A stretch of 64,000 nucleotides of DNA from Talpa occidentalis (lineage: Eukaryota > Chordata > Mammalia > Eulipotyphla > Talpidae). Under the pieces are notes generated by a model. That model was not told the origin of the DNA and searched no databases. It saw only the letters and a program-made list of their open reading frames with translations. This document shows, one piece after another, positions 1 to 12,629 of this stretch (its first letter is position 1; each line of letters begins with the position of its first letter). Location of the stretch: contig NW_023603184.1 of assembly GCF_014898055.3 (NCBI RefSeq), forward strand, positions 114,008,615 through 114,072,614, in the 5' to 3' direction. A program made the position numbers and the translations under genes.

Positions 1-2770
1 CAATTATTGAAAAAAGAGAATTAATTTTCCATAACTAGATATTTTCAAAATATTTTTAAAGTTTTACTTAGACATAAAATATTATAGGAAAATCTAAGGA
101 ATAGGCTGAAAGGAAAATAACAACAATCCTCCCATAGATTTAGAAACCAAGCCAAGTAAATTGCTCTAGTCCTGAGTCCCACAAATCTATTAAAGATTCT
201 GTAGTGTATCCTTTATGTTCTATCCTTTTTCTGATGGTATGCCAGTTTTCTTTGTTTCCTTCTTAAGAAAATTATCACATGCAAACTATGTTACTGTTAT
301 GTTTTCTTGTTTTATTATGCTCTATAAATCTATTGTTACATTTCCTCTGTGTTTATATCTTCTATAGTCATAAAGAACTACAGATAATGGACACTTAATA
401 TATTCAGTTACTTGAAGATAAAAAATTAATGTTACTTTTAGTTTGAGGTGTTTTGAATGGAGAAATAATTTTTTAAGGATCATAAGCAGATACTCATAGT
501 TTAACAAATGGAAAATACTAGACATTTGATAATCCCACTAGAAATTATTTAATGGGATTCATTCATTGTTTAAATAGGAAATGAATGCAATGGTTGTTAA
601 GATAACTGAAACAATTTCATGACAATCACAAGTCATGTTATTCACACAAAGTGCATATTAACAAGGAAAATAACATTTTGTGGAAGGAATTATAACCATA
701 ACAATATTGATCCTAGTGATCAAAGTCTAATTATCTAAGTTTCTTAATTTTAATAGCATTTCTCTAGTGAAAAATTTGTTTCAGTTTCACACAGTAAATG
801 CACAATTTTTTATGAAACAAAGTTCTTATTTATAATAAAATAAATACATAGCTAGAATGCCATGTGGGAAAATATCATTTCTAGTAGATTACTTTGGGAA
901 GAAATAATGGTCTGTCTGTAGAATCTGATAAATATTAATATCTTTCTCTTGTCAGAAAAATCAAAGTGTTTCAGTATTATAGACCAGTTTACTAACTTCC
1001 CTTAATTTTAGCAACACGAAAATGTAAAATAAAATCCACCACTGATACAACTGTAAGTCAACATACCAACTCCTTGAAGCACACAAACAGTTATAATAAT
1101 TAAACATACATCTTTAGGGATAGAGTGTGTTAAATATAACATCATCTTTCAGGTATTGTTTATGTTTTTCCCTTGCATCATATCAAGGTTCATTTTATGC
1201 CAATATAGATTTATGTGCATATTTAGAACATAAAGCAAAACACACCGAAAACATTTTTTAAAAACTGAGTATGCTTAGTAATAACAGTAAGAAGTATAAA
1301 TAAAAAGCAAACATCCATTCCCAATTTGCGGAATGGGAAACTGATTTTTTTTGATACTGTTTTAACTAAGGTAAGGTTTATCTGGCAACATTTGATTACT
1401 TTTAAACAAGTCAAACCTGAAATCAAGTATTTTCTTTCAGTGATTAAAAAGGTAATATCCTAACAATGTAAGTGTACCATATAAATTCTAGATTTAAAAA
1501 CATAATTTTTAATTTATAGAAACATTACATGTAATACAGCGGAATTTTAGTTCCCTAAACCATCTGAGATTAAATTACACAGCTGAAACCCTCTGGGTCT
1601 GGAATACTTGCCTGCAAACAAGGACAGTCTCTTAAATAATAGTATTACAAACACTGGGAGGAAGAAATTAATATTTACTTGAATACAGCAATGAAATGAT
1701 CACTAATATGATGTGTGTGCGCATGTGTGTGTAGTCACTAAAATCTCCATGCACTTGGTTCTATTGTTGACAGAAATAAACCCCCTGTAAAGGAATTAAT
1801 GGAGAAATTTATTAAAGACATTCAAAACAAACTGAGGAGTCAAATAGGGGCAGCAACATCAGTTTTCTCTGAGTGCTGATCCTGCCCTTCAGATGTTTTG
1901 GTTTCAGTTACCTACAGTTTGGGCTGTGTGCACAGAGGAGATATATAATTATTCTATAAAAGAGATTAAGGAGACATCTGGTTATATTCTGGATGATGAA
2001 AAAAGCAGGAACGTTGTATGTAATATCAAAATTAATCTCTTATTCTGCAGAGTCAGACTATTTCTGTTTGTGGGACTGGCACAAGAACTGAGGCTCATAA
2101 TAATTTCTTTCTGTCCTAGAATGTGTTTTGTAGACATGAAAGCCCATCTTTGCCCCACTCCCCCCAGCAACTTGAAACATGACAAGGGTCGTTTGGGTAT
2201 ATAATTTGGACACATGGCATTTTCACGGTAAAATAATTTTTGTTTTCCTGATTTCAAACCTCTGCAGCTGCCAGCTCAGCAGTTTCTCAGAGTAGAGACA
2301 TTTCAAAAAAGTATTAGAATTTTTCTTACACTCCACAGTGTCTACAAGGATTATAATATAATTTCATTTTGTTAACCAATCCATATGAACTGGATTTATT
2401 TTCAGTATCAAATTAGAATGCACATCATGCCTTAGTGGGACAAAAGCATAATTCTAGATTGTCAAGTAGACTTATGTTATAATTACAAGTTTATCAATAA
2501 TCTATTCAAACATAATTATAAGTATTATATCTTACTCAAAATTCTATCATCTTAATTTTCCCTTAAATAATCGAGGCCAAGCGATGCCATATAGTTAATA
2601 AAAACAGTGAAAGAATTTATTGAAATAAATGCCTCTTTAAAATGCCTTCTATATGTATTTCATATATTAGGCATGTGAATTCTTAGAAAATAGAATCTGA
2701 AACTCTCAAATTAACAATTTTTAAATTGTGAACACTTTCCGATTTTTTACTGACATTGATTTTATTTTAT
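1..2770. other. AT-rich non-coding DNA, no feature recognised
   Basis: AT-rich sequence with stops in all frames. I see no gene, RNA gene or assignable repeat. The frames at 1893-2204 (plus) and 1982-2257 (minus) overlap each other and show no domain, so they are treated as chance. A short imperfect TG-rich run lies near 1712-1732. Confidence 0.6.
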
Positions 2771-2774
2771 TTTT

Positions 2775-3085
2775 TTAAGGAAAGTAAGGTTTATTTCTTT
2801 CTCATTTAATAGTCTGTGCTGAGTAGAAGCACTCATTGACTCCAGCACCATCCCAGTCAGAGCTGTTGACAAAAACTGGGTTGTGAGGATATCTGGGTTC
2901 CAGCCAGAACATGGTAGAGTCCATGGAGGTATTTTAAGTGACACATATCACTTTTGTTCATTTTCCAGTAGCAAGAATTTAGTTCCAAGGGTGAGAAGTA
3001 GGGGGCATTGGGAAATGTAGCCGTGCTAGGTGGCTGCAATTCTATTTCTATGAAAGAAGGAAAAGGCAGATTTTGATGACTAGTG
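2775..3085 (-). mobile_element. MaLR (MLT1-type) LTR fragment, minus strand
   Basis: Read on the minus strand, the segment runs from a motif like 'acatttcccaatgcc', through 'gatatgtgtcactt', to 'gagaaagaaataaacctta' near 2790, where AATAAA acts as the LTR polyadenylation signal. This order matches MLT1-type MaLR LTRs from memory. Two minus-strand frames here (2762-2944, 2857-3108) are chance frames in the LTR. The ends are not resolved and no target-site duplication is visible. Confidence 0.5.
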
Positions 3086-3164
3086 GGTATCTCCATGGTA
3101 ACCCTCAAGGGAATTTGAGGGTTATTTATTCTTTGGAATTTATTTATTCCTGGAATTTATTCCT

Positions 3165-3430
3165 TTCAATCATTTCTCCATTCAAGAAGCATTTTTGAGC
3201 ATCTCATATAAGCCAGGCAGGCACAGGAGTGGATTGCAGAACAGTAGGTCTAGGTAAAATGTTTTAAGTCAGGGAATATTCCCCAGAGACAGCAATATTT
3301 GGACTGAGTTTTAAGATGAGTCAGCGTTGCAAGGAAGGATATGCCAGGCAGAAGAAAAAGCATATACGACGACTAGGCAAACAGGGAAGGATCAAATATG
3401 AGCAGAACAAGACTTTGCAGTGTCACTATG
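3165..3430 (-). repeat. L2 LINE fragment, minus strand
   Basis: It begins with a 'gagcatctcatataagccaggca' type block, the usual antisense L2 3' end (gagcacctactatgtgccaggca). This is followed by the antisense body of L2, including 'gactgagttttaagatgag' and 'gatatgccaggcag'. It is old and diverged. It stops where a LINE-1 segment begins near 3470. Confidence 0.5.
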
Positions 3431-3469
3431 AAACTATAGAATGCACACTGTCTTTTATTTTCTTTCCAA

Positions 3470-3655
3470 CATTATAGACCCAGGGTTTATCTTAGAATTG
3501 GAAGGTTGCAACTTTTGACCACTTTCATCCATTTCACCCCATCCCCTCTTCAGTTCTAGCAACCATCTATCGTTCTTTGTATCAATCAGTTTCTTTTTTT
3601 TCAGATTCCACATATTAAGTGTTATTCCATGGTATTTGACTTTTCTCTCTCTCAG
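3470..3655 (-). mobile_element. LINE-1 3'UTR fragment, minus strand
   Basis: The text 'agcaaccatctatcg' followed by 'agattccacatattaagtg' and 'ggtatttgacttttctctc' is the antisense of the LINE-1 3'UTR block found in many L1M elements. It abuts, within a few bases, a sense LINE-1 ORF2 segment starting near 3658. That arrangement is expected of an L1 with an inverted 5' part. Confidence 0.6.
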
Positions 3656-3657
3656 TG

Positions 3658-3850
3658 GTGAAAAAGTGAAAGCTTTTCCTCGAAGATCAGATATAAGACA
3701 AGGAGGCCCACTTTTACCACTATTAGTCAAAATAGTATTGGATTAGGCAAGAGAAAGGATTATGCAAGAGAAAGTTATAAAATGAATCCAAATTAGGAAG
3801 AAGTAAAATGATCATTATTTGCACATGACATGATAATGAGATAAGTTCTA
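3658..3850 (+). mobile_element. LINE-1 ORF2 fragment (first part), plus strand
   Basis: 'tgaaagcttttcctcgaag' followed by 'agacaaggaggcccact' and 'gcacatgacatgataatga' is a diverged copy of the ORF2 reverse-transcriptase coding region. The continuation of the same element resumes near 4355, so roughly 500 bp of other sequence sits between. Confidence 0.75.
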
Positions 3851-4354
3851 AAATGTTAAATTATTTTCATACCCTAAGAGCACAAAAGAAAAAAAAAATC
3901 AAAACCTGTTCCTGAGTCTTGGTTTCATAGACAAGGCAGAATGGAGGCTTATCAACAACCTTGAGTTGAGCTCCAAGGTCAGCTGACAAACTGAAAATGC
4001 AAAGGAAGATGAGTGCATAAACAATTTCAAAACTCCAGCTATCTGAAGAAAAGTCTCTGCTTTCTTCATGTTTGAAATTCTCTTTGTCTAACCAGTGAAC
4101 TTTAGCCAAGTATTCATTGCCTTGTTCGTAGCCTGTTACAAAGAAAATAAAATTTAACTGCTCTATTTTCAGCAGTTTGGTTTCCAAAATCAAAAACGCC
4201 TAAGTCCCTTCTTAATCAGAGAGAGAGTTTCTTGGGATAGGGGTCTGGCCATCCCCTCACACTACTAGTCTGAATAAAATCTTTGTTTTTGTGGCTCCAG
4301 CCCATGTCTCTCATGTTTGACTAGAGAGTGGCAGGTAACCAAACACAAGTTAGG
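3851..4354. repeat. Unidentified insertion of about 500 bp inside LINE-1 ORF2
   Basis: This block separates two parts of one L1 ORF2 that should be nearly contiguous. On the plus strand it carries AATAAA at about 4276 in a 'ctgaataaaatctttg' context, like an LTR polyadenylation region. On the minus strand it holds an open frame of 108 codons (3867-4193) with no domain I recognise. It may be an LTR or a processed transcript. No clear target-site duplication is visible. Confidence 0.4.
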
Positions 4355-4675
4355 TATCAATATTATACATTAAAAATCTTAAAGATTCCACTAAAAAATC
4401 TATTAGAAACAATAAATCAGTACAGTCATGTGATGGGTTATAAAATCAATGCATAGAAATTGGTTGTTTTCCTATATGCGAACAATGAACTAGAAGAGAA
4501 AGAAATCAAGAAAATAATTCCATTTACCATTGTATCAAAAAGTATGAAATACCTAGGAATCAACTTAACAATGGAGCTAAAAGAACTGAATCACAAAAAC
4601 TGTAAGACACTGTTAAAAGAAATAGAAGAAGACACAAAGAAATGGAAAAATACTCCCTGCTAATGAAATGACTTT
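4355..4675 (+). pseudogene. LINE-1 ORF2 reverse-transcriptase fragment (second part)
   Basis: The frame at 4460-4663 (67 codons) contains KYLGINLT, then KTLLKEIEEDTKKWKN, the conserved block near the end of the L1 ORF2 reverse-transcriptase region. An upstream out-of-frame piece ('aaagattccactaaaaaat', 'aacaataaatcag') belongs to the same ORF2. Against a usual ORF2 of about 1275 residues this is a small remnant with stops and frameshifts, and it is certainly not functional. Its plus orientation is opposite to the other L1 coding pieces here, probably because it is the inverted part of a minus-strand L1. Confidence 0.85.
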
Positions 4676-4679
4676 CTGT

Positions 4680-5685
4680 AAAATGAAAGGATTCAGGTAT
4701 AAAGGAGTAAGGTGTATATGGTAATAACATTACAGATCATTGTTATGCTGACTTCTCATGCATAATGAAAAAAGTATTTGAAAATAAGATAAAAGTAAAC
4801 AAAATTATAAATCAACAATATTTAAACAGCATGAAAAAAGGAAAGCATTTCTTAAAAAAAATAGAGAGTATCACAAAGTTTTAAGTGGAGAGTATTAAAA
4901 GTTCCCAATGAAAGATTTTTTTTTAGGAAAGTAATTACTTATTATCTTCTACTATCTGAACAAATTTTATATTATTCTGTGTTGAATAACTGAGTAGTAA
5001 AGCAAATCTTTGACCTCCTTCCACTGCTTAAGAGTCTCTTATTTAGTGACAGTGAAGCAGAAGTTCTAATCAAACTAATCAAAAGGCAGTTTGGAATGAT
5101 GAATTTTGTTTATAAAAAAACTGGTGAAGTTGCACTGGTCAGAAAATGAATCATTATCTAATAAAAAAAATAGTTAATAGGACAGCTTTCTCTGTCAATA
5201 ATATGTAGAACAACTAAGTTTCTTCTTTCTATTTCAGCAGATTTTACATTTCTGCCATCTGTTTAGACAGTGTTGATTTCTAATCAGTTCATGCACAACA
5301 TGTTTTCATATGTAGATTTTCCTGAGTCCTAAAGTGCTCCTAACTAATAGTTAAATGGATCACTAAAATTTTTCAAGACTTCAGAAAAAGGTCTCAGAAA
5401 AAAATTTAATGACTTGTCAGTCATAATTGCTTGTAGTTAAATATTCTCATTTCCCTGACATTGTACCTTTCAAGCACTCCTGCATCTTATGTTGGTGCAT
5501 ACTTTCGGCTTTTGAGTCATCAGCATTAACTGGTGAAGCCAGAAGCTGGTATTTATTTGCAAGAGCACAGGCTTTTAAAGTCTTCATCTTTCTTCTAACA
5601 CAGAATTCAGCATCATGAGTAAGGACAGCCACTCCATCATTCCATGTCCCAGAGTGGTTGCAATAAACAAAGTTCCATGATAGAC
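4680..5685. other. AT-rich non-coding DNA
   Basis: No gene or assignable repeat seen. Overlapping short frames at 5427-5632 on both strands show no motif and are treated as chance. Confidence 0.55.
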
Positions 5686-5775
5686 ACAGAGCATAAACCA
5701 GAAGTAAATCTTTGTTGTTTGAGCCTCTGAGAATGGGTGGTTTTTTGCTACTGCAGTAATCCGCAATTCAAGCCC
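5600..5775 (+). mobile_element. Probable 3' part of an MLT1-type MaLR LTR
   Basis: 'aaatctttgttgtttgagcc' followed by 'tctgagaatgggtggtttt' and 'ctactgcagtaatcc' resembles the 3' end of MLT1 LTRs (ttgttgtaagccactgagattttggggttgtttgtta...gcag). The 5' part is too diverged to delimit. Confidence 0.4.
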
Positions 5776-5829
5776 ACATAATCCATGATTTTCACACTGG
5801 GTTTCTATCCTGAAGAACATAGAACTTTG

Positions 5830-8600
5830 TTTTGCAGAGACAAAGTGGCATATTGTATTGATGGAGAGATATTTTATGTCAAGGTCTCCAATTTCAGGTG
5901 AATTTACTGTTTAAAAATTACCTATATATCTTTATCACCCTACTTCAACTACTTGTTTCCTTGCACCAAAATAGTTCTATCTTTGACTAAAAGGCTTCAT
6001 GCAGGCTTGCTTTATGTGTCGTCTGTCATGAACAGTACCACAATTAGTGAGTTTGCTTATAAAATACAGATTCCTCTGAAACTCACACTGGGATTATTGA
6101 ATCTGAATCACTTGAGACTGCAGAAAGTTGGAATTTTTAACAAGTTCTCCAGCTGTTTGAACTATGTATCAATATTTGAGAATCATGGCATCACAGAATA
6201 TTTTATACAAAAATAATCACATTTATTTAGAGCACTAAAATATCAATTTGTGCAATTTCTAGTAGTAATTCTGTTAAGTTATAAAACTGGTTCAATAAAT
6301 GTTGTTTTAGAGGCCAAACAGGTTTATTAATTTTTCCATAGTTCTGAAAATTTAAAACAATATTTTTATGTGTCTGATTTAACTTTTACTTACAAGTTAT
6401 TAAGCTGTTCTTCTGTGTTTTTATGTATAAAATTAAAAATGGTAACAGTAGAATTTACATAAAAATGCAATAAGTGGTATGTAGAGCAACAGACTCAAAA
6501 ACAGTATTATTTGGGGATTGATTTATGTGTTTATTTACCTACTTCTTTCTCTTTTGATTAAGTTTAGCTCCATATTCACTTGTTATACATCATTATAAAT
6601 GAATTTATACTATACTGAGCTGAATAAAATTCCAGTAAAATAGGAAGTGTGTTTCTGTTAAAAAGGCTTTCAAGAAAGAAGTATATGTGTATATTTATAG
6701 TGATTATTATACCTCACATTAGTGACCAAGTTAAAATCTTAAGATTTATTTCAAAATGTAATCAATTGTTGGGCTTTATATCTGAGAAAAAATGTCATAT
6801 TTGCAATGCTCGCTTTCATTGCAAAGACATTGCTAAACTTTAGACAAGACATAGCAACAAAGATAATAAATATGCTGCTAGTGAAATATTTTAAATCACA
6901 ATATGAATATGACCAGAAATACTTAATTTCTTATATTTATTTTAAAACAAATGTAGGTATATATTACCAAGTCTGATTCTCTAATATGGTTTCCTGCATA
7001 ATAGAACTCAATTCTTTATTGATTTTTACCCAGTGGTATTATGGTGCTTCTGATTTTCAGCCACCTAGCCTGTGTATGTGGTCACTGCTAGTTGAGGTTT
7101 AGGCCTAGCAGTGCAACAGTCATCCCTCTAACCTCAGCAACTTAGCTCTTTATGTTCCCTTTATTCAGTGAGCATTTAATGACATGAACTCAGTGACTGA
7201 CACTGTCGAGGAACAGTGTACAAGCCCTTACATGTTAGTAAATATAGAGAGAAAATGAACAAATAAAAAACTAGATAATTTCATATTTTGATAACTACTG
7301 TTATGATAGTTACCCGTGATTTTTTTTTATAAGGCTCTGGAGTACTCGGTTATAGAAGGTATGGTTTACTGCAGAGCTGCATCAAATCAGATTTATCTTT
7401 TTGGGTGGCAAATATTTGACTTAAAAATCTGATTATTGGAAAGGGAACAAGAAAGCAAAGAATAACAGAGTAGCAGTATTCAAGGGTAGAAAACAGAAAG
7501 GCCACAGCAAGAATGAATGCTGTGGATATGATATTTAAAACAAATTACTTTGAGCCTGGTGCATGGGAAAATCTTTAGATCTATATAAATTTTGTACTAT
7601 AGTGAGAGTGACTTCCTACTTATAAAGAACTTGCTGGTACAATGATGAAAAGCAATTGTTAAGATGGTTGTCTATTGATATCTTTCTTCTCAACAGTATT
7701 TCACTCACATGAGTGCGCATCATCTCCACTTACATTTTCCTCGTTTCCATCATCTCCATCCTCCAGATGGAAACATGCTGCAGAACACTGAGGTGACTAC
7801 CTACAAAGGCTCAGAAGAACATCAAAGAGCTTTCTTGGTAGACTTACCTGCCATATGGTACACTCTGAAAATCAGTGTCTCTGTGAGACATGGAATGGAA
7901 CAGATTAGTCAAATTATGTAGTGTTATATAAATATGAAGTTCACCAGAGACAGGTGCCACTTATTTATATTTTCTTTGTTTACCCACATGAAAAATTGGA
8001 AGAACTATAATTACCCTGTTTCTGCCTGTCTTGCCCATGGTCATGTAACTGATTTTAGGCTTCCACTATAACATCGACAGGGGCAGAAAGATGAAGTGCA
8101 TTCCAAATTATTACATGTAAAAATTTAAAACTTCATAGAGTCTTCCATTAAAAGGTTAGATTGGGAAAGAGGGTTATTTGCATAATGAAACATTAAGGAT
8201 TTATTTTTAGATTCACACAGATTATGCTATCTTTGACCTCAATTAACATGACTAATCAACAGTTCTCTGCATTCCTTACGCATATAACATTTCACTGACC
8301 ATCTTAGAACATGGCCAGTGGACATCAGGTAATGCCAATCATATTCCTCTGGCCTTTCAGTGGATCTTTAACTTTGTGTTACTGCATGGTGAGTCCATGA
8401 GTTGGAATTATACTACTGAACACAAAAAAAGCTGCAGTTGCAATGTAATTAGAGTGAACAAACCATTAACACCTCTGTGAGCTGTTTCTAAAATTAAATG
8501 GTAACTAAATACTTCACACAAGCTACTATTAATGAGACTGATTTATTTATATTTCCCAGTGAAATTTTTTTAAAAGTAGTCATTTTTTAGCTTAGAAAGT
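5830..8600. other. AT-rich non-coding DNA
   Basis: No supportable gene. The plus frames at 5953-6216, 6649-6843 and 7709-7921 have no recognisable motif. The His-rich start of the 7709 frame comes from repeated CATC/CACC triplets. Confidence 0.55.
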
Positions 8601-8689
8601 ATATTCCATTCCCATAAAATACAATAATGCCTTTTCTGGAGCTATGCTACAGGCCTAATATAAAAAAAGCAAGGAATGCTGTGGCTTTC

Positions 8690-9142
8690 TATGAGTGGGC
8701 TACTCGCTGGCCACTCATGGGCAACTGTGACCTATTTGCTATCTACAAATCACAGCAGAGCATTCCTTTACTACCTACAGTGTATAACCTGTACCAAGAG
8801 GCAGGCCCAGGGACGCCTAGGCTACTGTTGACCTGATTACATGACTATCTCTATGGTAGTCTCGGGAGAATTCTTTGCTGACACAAATGGCTCTTGATAT
8901 ATGGTCATGATGTCCCCTTCACTGTCCCTCGTAAAACTTTGTCCCCCATTCCTATCCTACCCTCTGGACTTTATTCCTCATACCATTGTCTCATGATAAG
9001 CTTTTACTAGACTGTATGCTGTCAATAAATGGCTCTAGAACTTCTGCTTAAGTAACAGTCTTGCCTTGACACATACTCCACGACTGCTGGGTCCCTCATC
9101 CTGTTCCTGCTGCAAAGCGGCAACAAAATTCCTATCACAACA
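8690..9142 (+). mobile_element. Probable retroviral LTR remnant, plus strand
   Basis: The segment is richer in G+C than its surroundings. A 'gtgtataacctgtacc' motif near 8780 could be a TATA-like box. AATAAA at about 9025 sits in 'ctgtcaataaatggctctag', followed by a C/T-rich tail ending near 'gcaaagcggcaaca'. This order (TATA, polyadenylation signal, U5-like tail) is typical of gammaretrovirus-like LTRs. I cannot fix the ends or find a target-site duplication. A 69-codon frame at 8627-8836 overlaps it and is not a gene. Confidence 0.4.
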
Positions 9143-9144
9143 GA

Positions 9145-9845
9145 ATGCAATGTAGAGATCAGGAAGTGATAAATAGACACAAAATAATGATCTCTTCTAT
9201 GTATACGTAGACTCAGGTTCTGTCCTGAATGCTCCAATATTTCAAATATAATAAATTGTGCTTACTGGGTAAAAAGGTGACTGATTTACAAGCTAAAACC
9301 CAATGCATTCAGTAGAGATGAAAAGAGTATAATTTGGGGCATTTGTCTTCTCTGTTTAGAACTGTTTTTTTACTATATCATGGAATGAAATAGTTCCCAT
9401 GTTTCATTTAGAAACTAGGAATAATGAACAGTTTTGAAATTGTTATTTCATTAGAATGTGACAGCACTCAGAGAATTATTCCTTTTCATTCACAGTGTCC
9501 AATCTTTTATTAACAGGGACATGTATTAATCACTGTCCATCATCTTTATACTATCCTGGACCAAATTTGAAAAAATATATAAACAAATATGGAAAAACAA
9601 TGTGAAATTACACCTTTCATCATCAGCAATTCTCTTTAATATAATGAAATTATATATTTAATGTATGGAAAGTCATTGTCTAATTGTATATATATTTCCT
9701 ATTAATATTTAGTATTTGTTATCAAGAATTAAACTTCATGAATCACTTAAATTCTGAATACTTATATTTCATTATGATAATGAAATGTGTTAATACTAGT
9801 AATCCTATATATTGAAAGGATATACATACTTATAATATATGCTCC
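9145..9845. other. AT-rich non-coding DNA
   Basis: No gene or repeat recognised. Confidence 0.55.
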
Positions 9846-10920
9846 TGAATATAATTCTTTTATTTTTAATTGTATTTTGGGGGGTAACTTTGGCTTACAA
9901 CTCTTTATATTTTTGAGGAGTACATGTTCATACCTCTTCAGATATATGTTATCCCATCTACCACTTAAGCACCCATAAAACTCTACCACAGTTCATTGGG
10001 CTGCCTCACGCATTTGCTCTTTATCCTCCATCTCTTCTTCTGGCAGCATCAATTCTGCACTCACGTTTCAGGAATTTGTTCTGGATGAGTTTGGTCTCTT
10101 CTTTGTTTTGCTTCATTATATTCCATATTGAGGGAAATCATACAATATGTATTTCTCCTGGCATATTTACTTAATATAACCCCTCCAGTTCTGCCCATAT
10201 TGTTGCAAATGGCACATTTTCATCTATTTTTTTTAAAGCTAAATAGTATTCATTGTGCACATATATATCACTTCTTTCTATCTACTTATTTGTCCTTGGG
10301 TACTTACATTATGTCCATAATAACTATTGAAAATAGTGCTACAAGGAAGACAGTTGCAAATATAAACCTCTGATTTCATGTTTTGGCATTTTCAGATAGA
10401 TACCTAGGAGTGGACTTGCTGGATCATATGGTATATCTAGTTTTCAATATTTTGAGAAGAATTCATATTGTTTTCATAGGGCCTGGCCAATCTACATTCC
10501 CACCAATAGTGTTCAAATGTTCCTTTTTATCCACACTCTTGCCAATGCTTGTAGTTCTCCATTCTATATTCTGGTTCCTTTGTCATAAATTAACTGTCAT
10601 TAAAGTGTAGCTTTATTTCTGGGATCTCTATTCCATTGGTCTGTGCATCTATTTTTATTCTGAGGTCATACTGTTTTGATTATGATAGCCCCGTAGTATA
10701 TAGTTGGAAGTCTGCAAGTGTGATACCTGTGCACTTTTAAAATCAAAATTGTTTTGGCTACTGCAGGTCTTTTGTGTTCCCATATAAATTTCATTAAAGT
10801 TTTCTCAATTTGTTTGAAGAATACCATTGAAACTTTGATAAGAATTTCATTGAATCTCCACATTGCTTAGGTAAGATGGTCATTGTAACAGTGCTAATTC
10901 CTCCTAGGATTTCACTCCTT
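9846..10920 (-). mobile_element. LINE-1 3' end (ORF2 C-terminus and 3'UTR), minus strand
   Basis: From right to left this holds the end of ORF2 and then the 3'UTR. The minus-strand frame at 10666-10863 gives IEKTLMKFIWEHKRPAVAKTIL and ends in AIIIKTV, the conserved C-terminal ORF2 block (cf. LKFIWK...AKTIL...IKTVWY). The 3'UTR part shows antisense blocks such as 'cctccagttctgcccatat', 'gctaaatagtattcattgtg' and 'ggacttgctggatcatatgg'. The copy is truncated upstream of the ORF2 3' portion and carries stops. Confidence 0.85.
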
Positions 10921-10924
10921 TCTT

Positions 10925-12115
10925 AAATGCTTCATAAAAATGTCCAGAACTTCTAAGATAAAATTATATTTAGTATTATGCATTTTACTTATATCAAATT
11001 ATTATTAAAATACTTTGCATTAAATAATAATCTGAATGTTTTTCTTGATGAAGTTAATGAGAGGAAAGAAAGAAGAATGAATTAAAACTTCAGTCTGAAA
11101 TAACCACATATATTATTTATATTTGTTTCTATTTGTTATTATGGTATAAAATAAATTAAAATATGTTTTCAATAATCTAGTTTATAATCTTCTTCTACAC
11201 AATCATTCTCCATTATAATAACAGGGATAAGGGTCAAAAATCATTGAAGAGAGTGTTTTTTAATTAGCCTGAAGAGTGTATGTCTGGGTGTAGTGATTAC
11301 TTTCAGTTCAGAGATTTTAACAGTCTTCTTCCTAGTCTCATTAACCTTAGTAGTAAAACATTGATGTAATCTACATCTCCTGGTGTAGTTCTCACCAGTC
11401 AAGAAAGGCTTTTAATATTCTAACATACACTTCCTTTATTGATATGTTCAGAATGACAGTTTTTCACTAGAGCCATTCAACCTGGAAGATTTTCATGACT
11501 GTGAATTTCAAGACAATACTCCTTTGTATCAAACTTCACTATGAAATAGCTCTGTATTTGGAGATAGGCTATTTGAGTCTGTGTCCTGGCTCTAACTATT
11601 AATAGAAATGTAACCTTAGCTAACCCATGAAATATATGCTTTATTTATTTAAGTTTGTCTTGTTATAAAGAGTATTTTAAGTGGCTATGAAAAATATATA
11701 AAATAAAAATAAGCTAAGCAACAGATCTATCTTTAAAAAAAAAGGGTTACCATAAATATATCACTTGCCTTGGAAAAATAACCAAATCTATAAAATGTTG
11801 GTTATGTCACAACCTATTTTGTTGAATTGTGATATGGATTAAATGGAAAATGAAAACATTAAAAGTCTTTACAATGGTGCTCAGCAAAAATTAGCTATCA
11901 TGATTATAAAGTTGTAAGAGGAAGGAAAACATATCTTTTCAATGAATAAATGACTCCTTTTCATTTGTCAGCAGTCATCATTAACCATTAGTCCAAATAA
12001 AGCTTATGACAAAATAAATGTAGAAGAGTAAATGAGATTAAGGGAAATTTAACACCCCCAAAATAATTTAATCAATAAAAAGGGAATATGAACACTTATG
12101 TCATTGAATCTTTTT
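10925..12115. other. AT-rich non-coding DNA with a possible MIR
   Basis: Mostly unique AT-rich sequence. Around 11560-11640, 'gagtctgtgtcctggctct' followed by 'aatgtaaccttagctaac' resembles the MIR core on the plus strand, but it is too diverged to be sure. Confidence 0.45.
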
Positions 12116-12119
12116 GTGG

Positions 12120-12462
12120 TCTGTCTTCATTTGGGCTGGTATAACAAAATATTACAAGCTGGGTGGCTTGTGAACAGTAGAAATTTATTTCTATGGTTAT
12201 GGAAGCTGCGAGTCCAAAATCAGGGTGCCACGATCGTCAGGTGAGGGTCCTCTTCCTAGTTATAGACTTGTTGTATTCTCATATGGTAGAAGGGCATAGG
12301 AAGCTATGTAGGATTGCTTCTATAAGAACACTAATTCCATTCTGAAGTTTCTACCCTCAGAACCCTATCACTTCCCAAAGTCCCACCTAACACTATCATC
12401 TTTGAGAGTTAGGATCTTAATATATGAATTTGGGGGAGGACAAAAAATTCAGACCATAACTG
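12120..12462 (-). mobile_element. MaLR (MLT1-type) LTR, minus strand
   Basis: On the plus strand it starts with 'tttgggctggtataacaaaa', then 'agctgggtggcttgtgaac' and 'agaaatttatttctatgg', and ends with 'atatgaatttgggggagg' near 12440. This is the antisense of the common MaLR LTR that ends in an aataaatttctgttgtt block. It looks near full length (about 340 bp). No target-site duplication was resolved. Confidence 0.7.
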
Positions 12463-12629
12463 ACTTCTATAAAATTTAAAAGCTGGTGCGTATGATTTCT
12501 AATATTTCTTCCAACATTCTAGGATCTATACACATACTTTCTCTTCCTTTTTTCTAGAAAGATATGAAAGTAAATGTTAGATAAAGGAACATATAATGAC
12601 TCTTAAGATTAAATACAAAAGAGATAAGG

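Noticed and set aside
3867..4193. 108-codon minus-strand frame considered as a membrane-protein exon
   Set aside because: It has a hydrophobic stretch, but it lies in an insertion inside LINE-1 and ends in an A-run-coded FFFF. Kept only as part of an unidentified insertion.
10128..10610. Plus-strand frames of 81 and 75 codons
   Set aside because: They read the wrong strand of a LINE-1 3'UTR.
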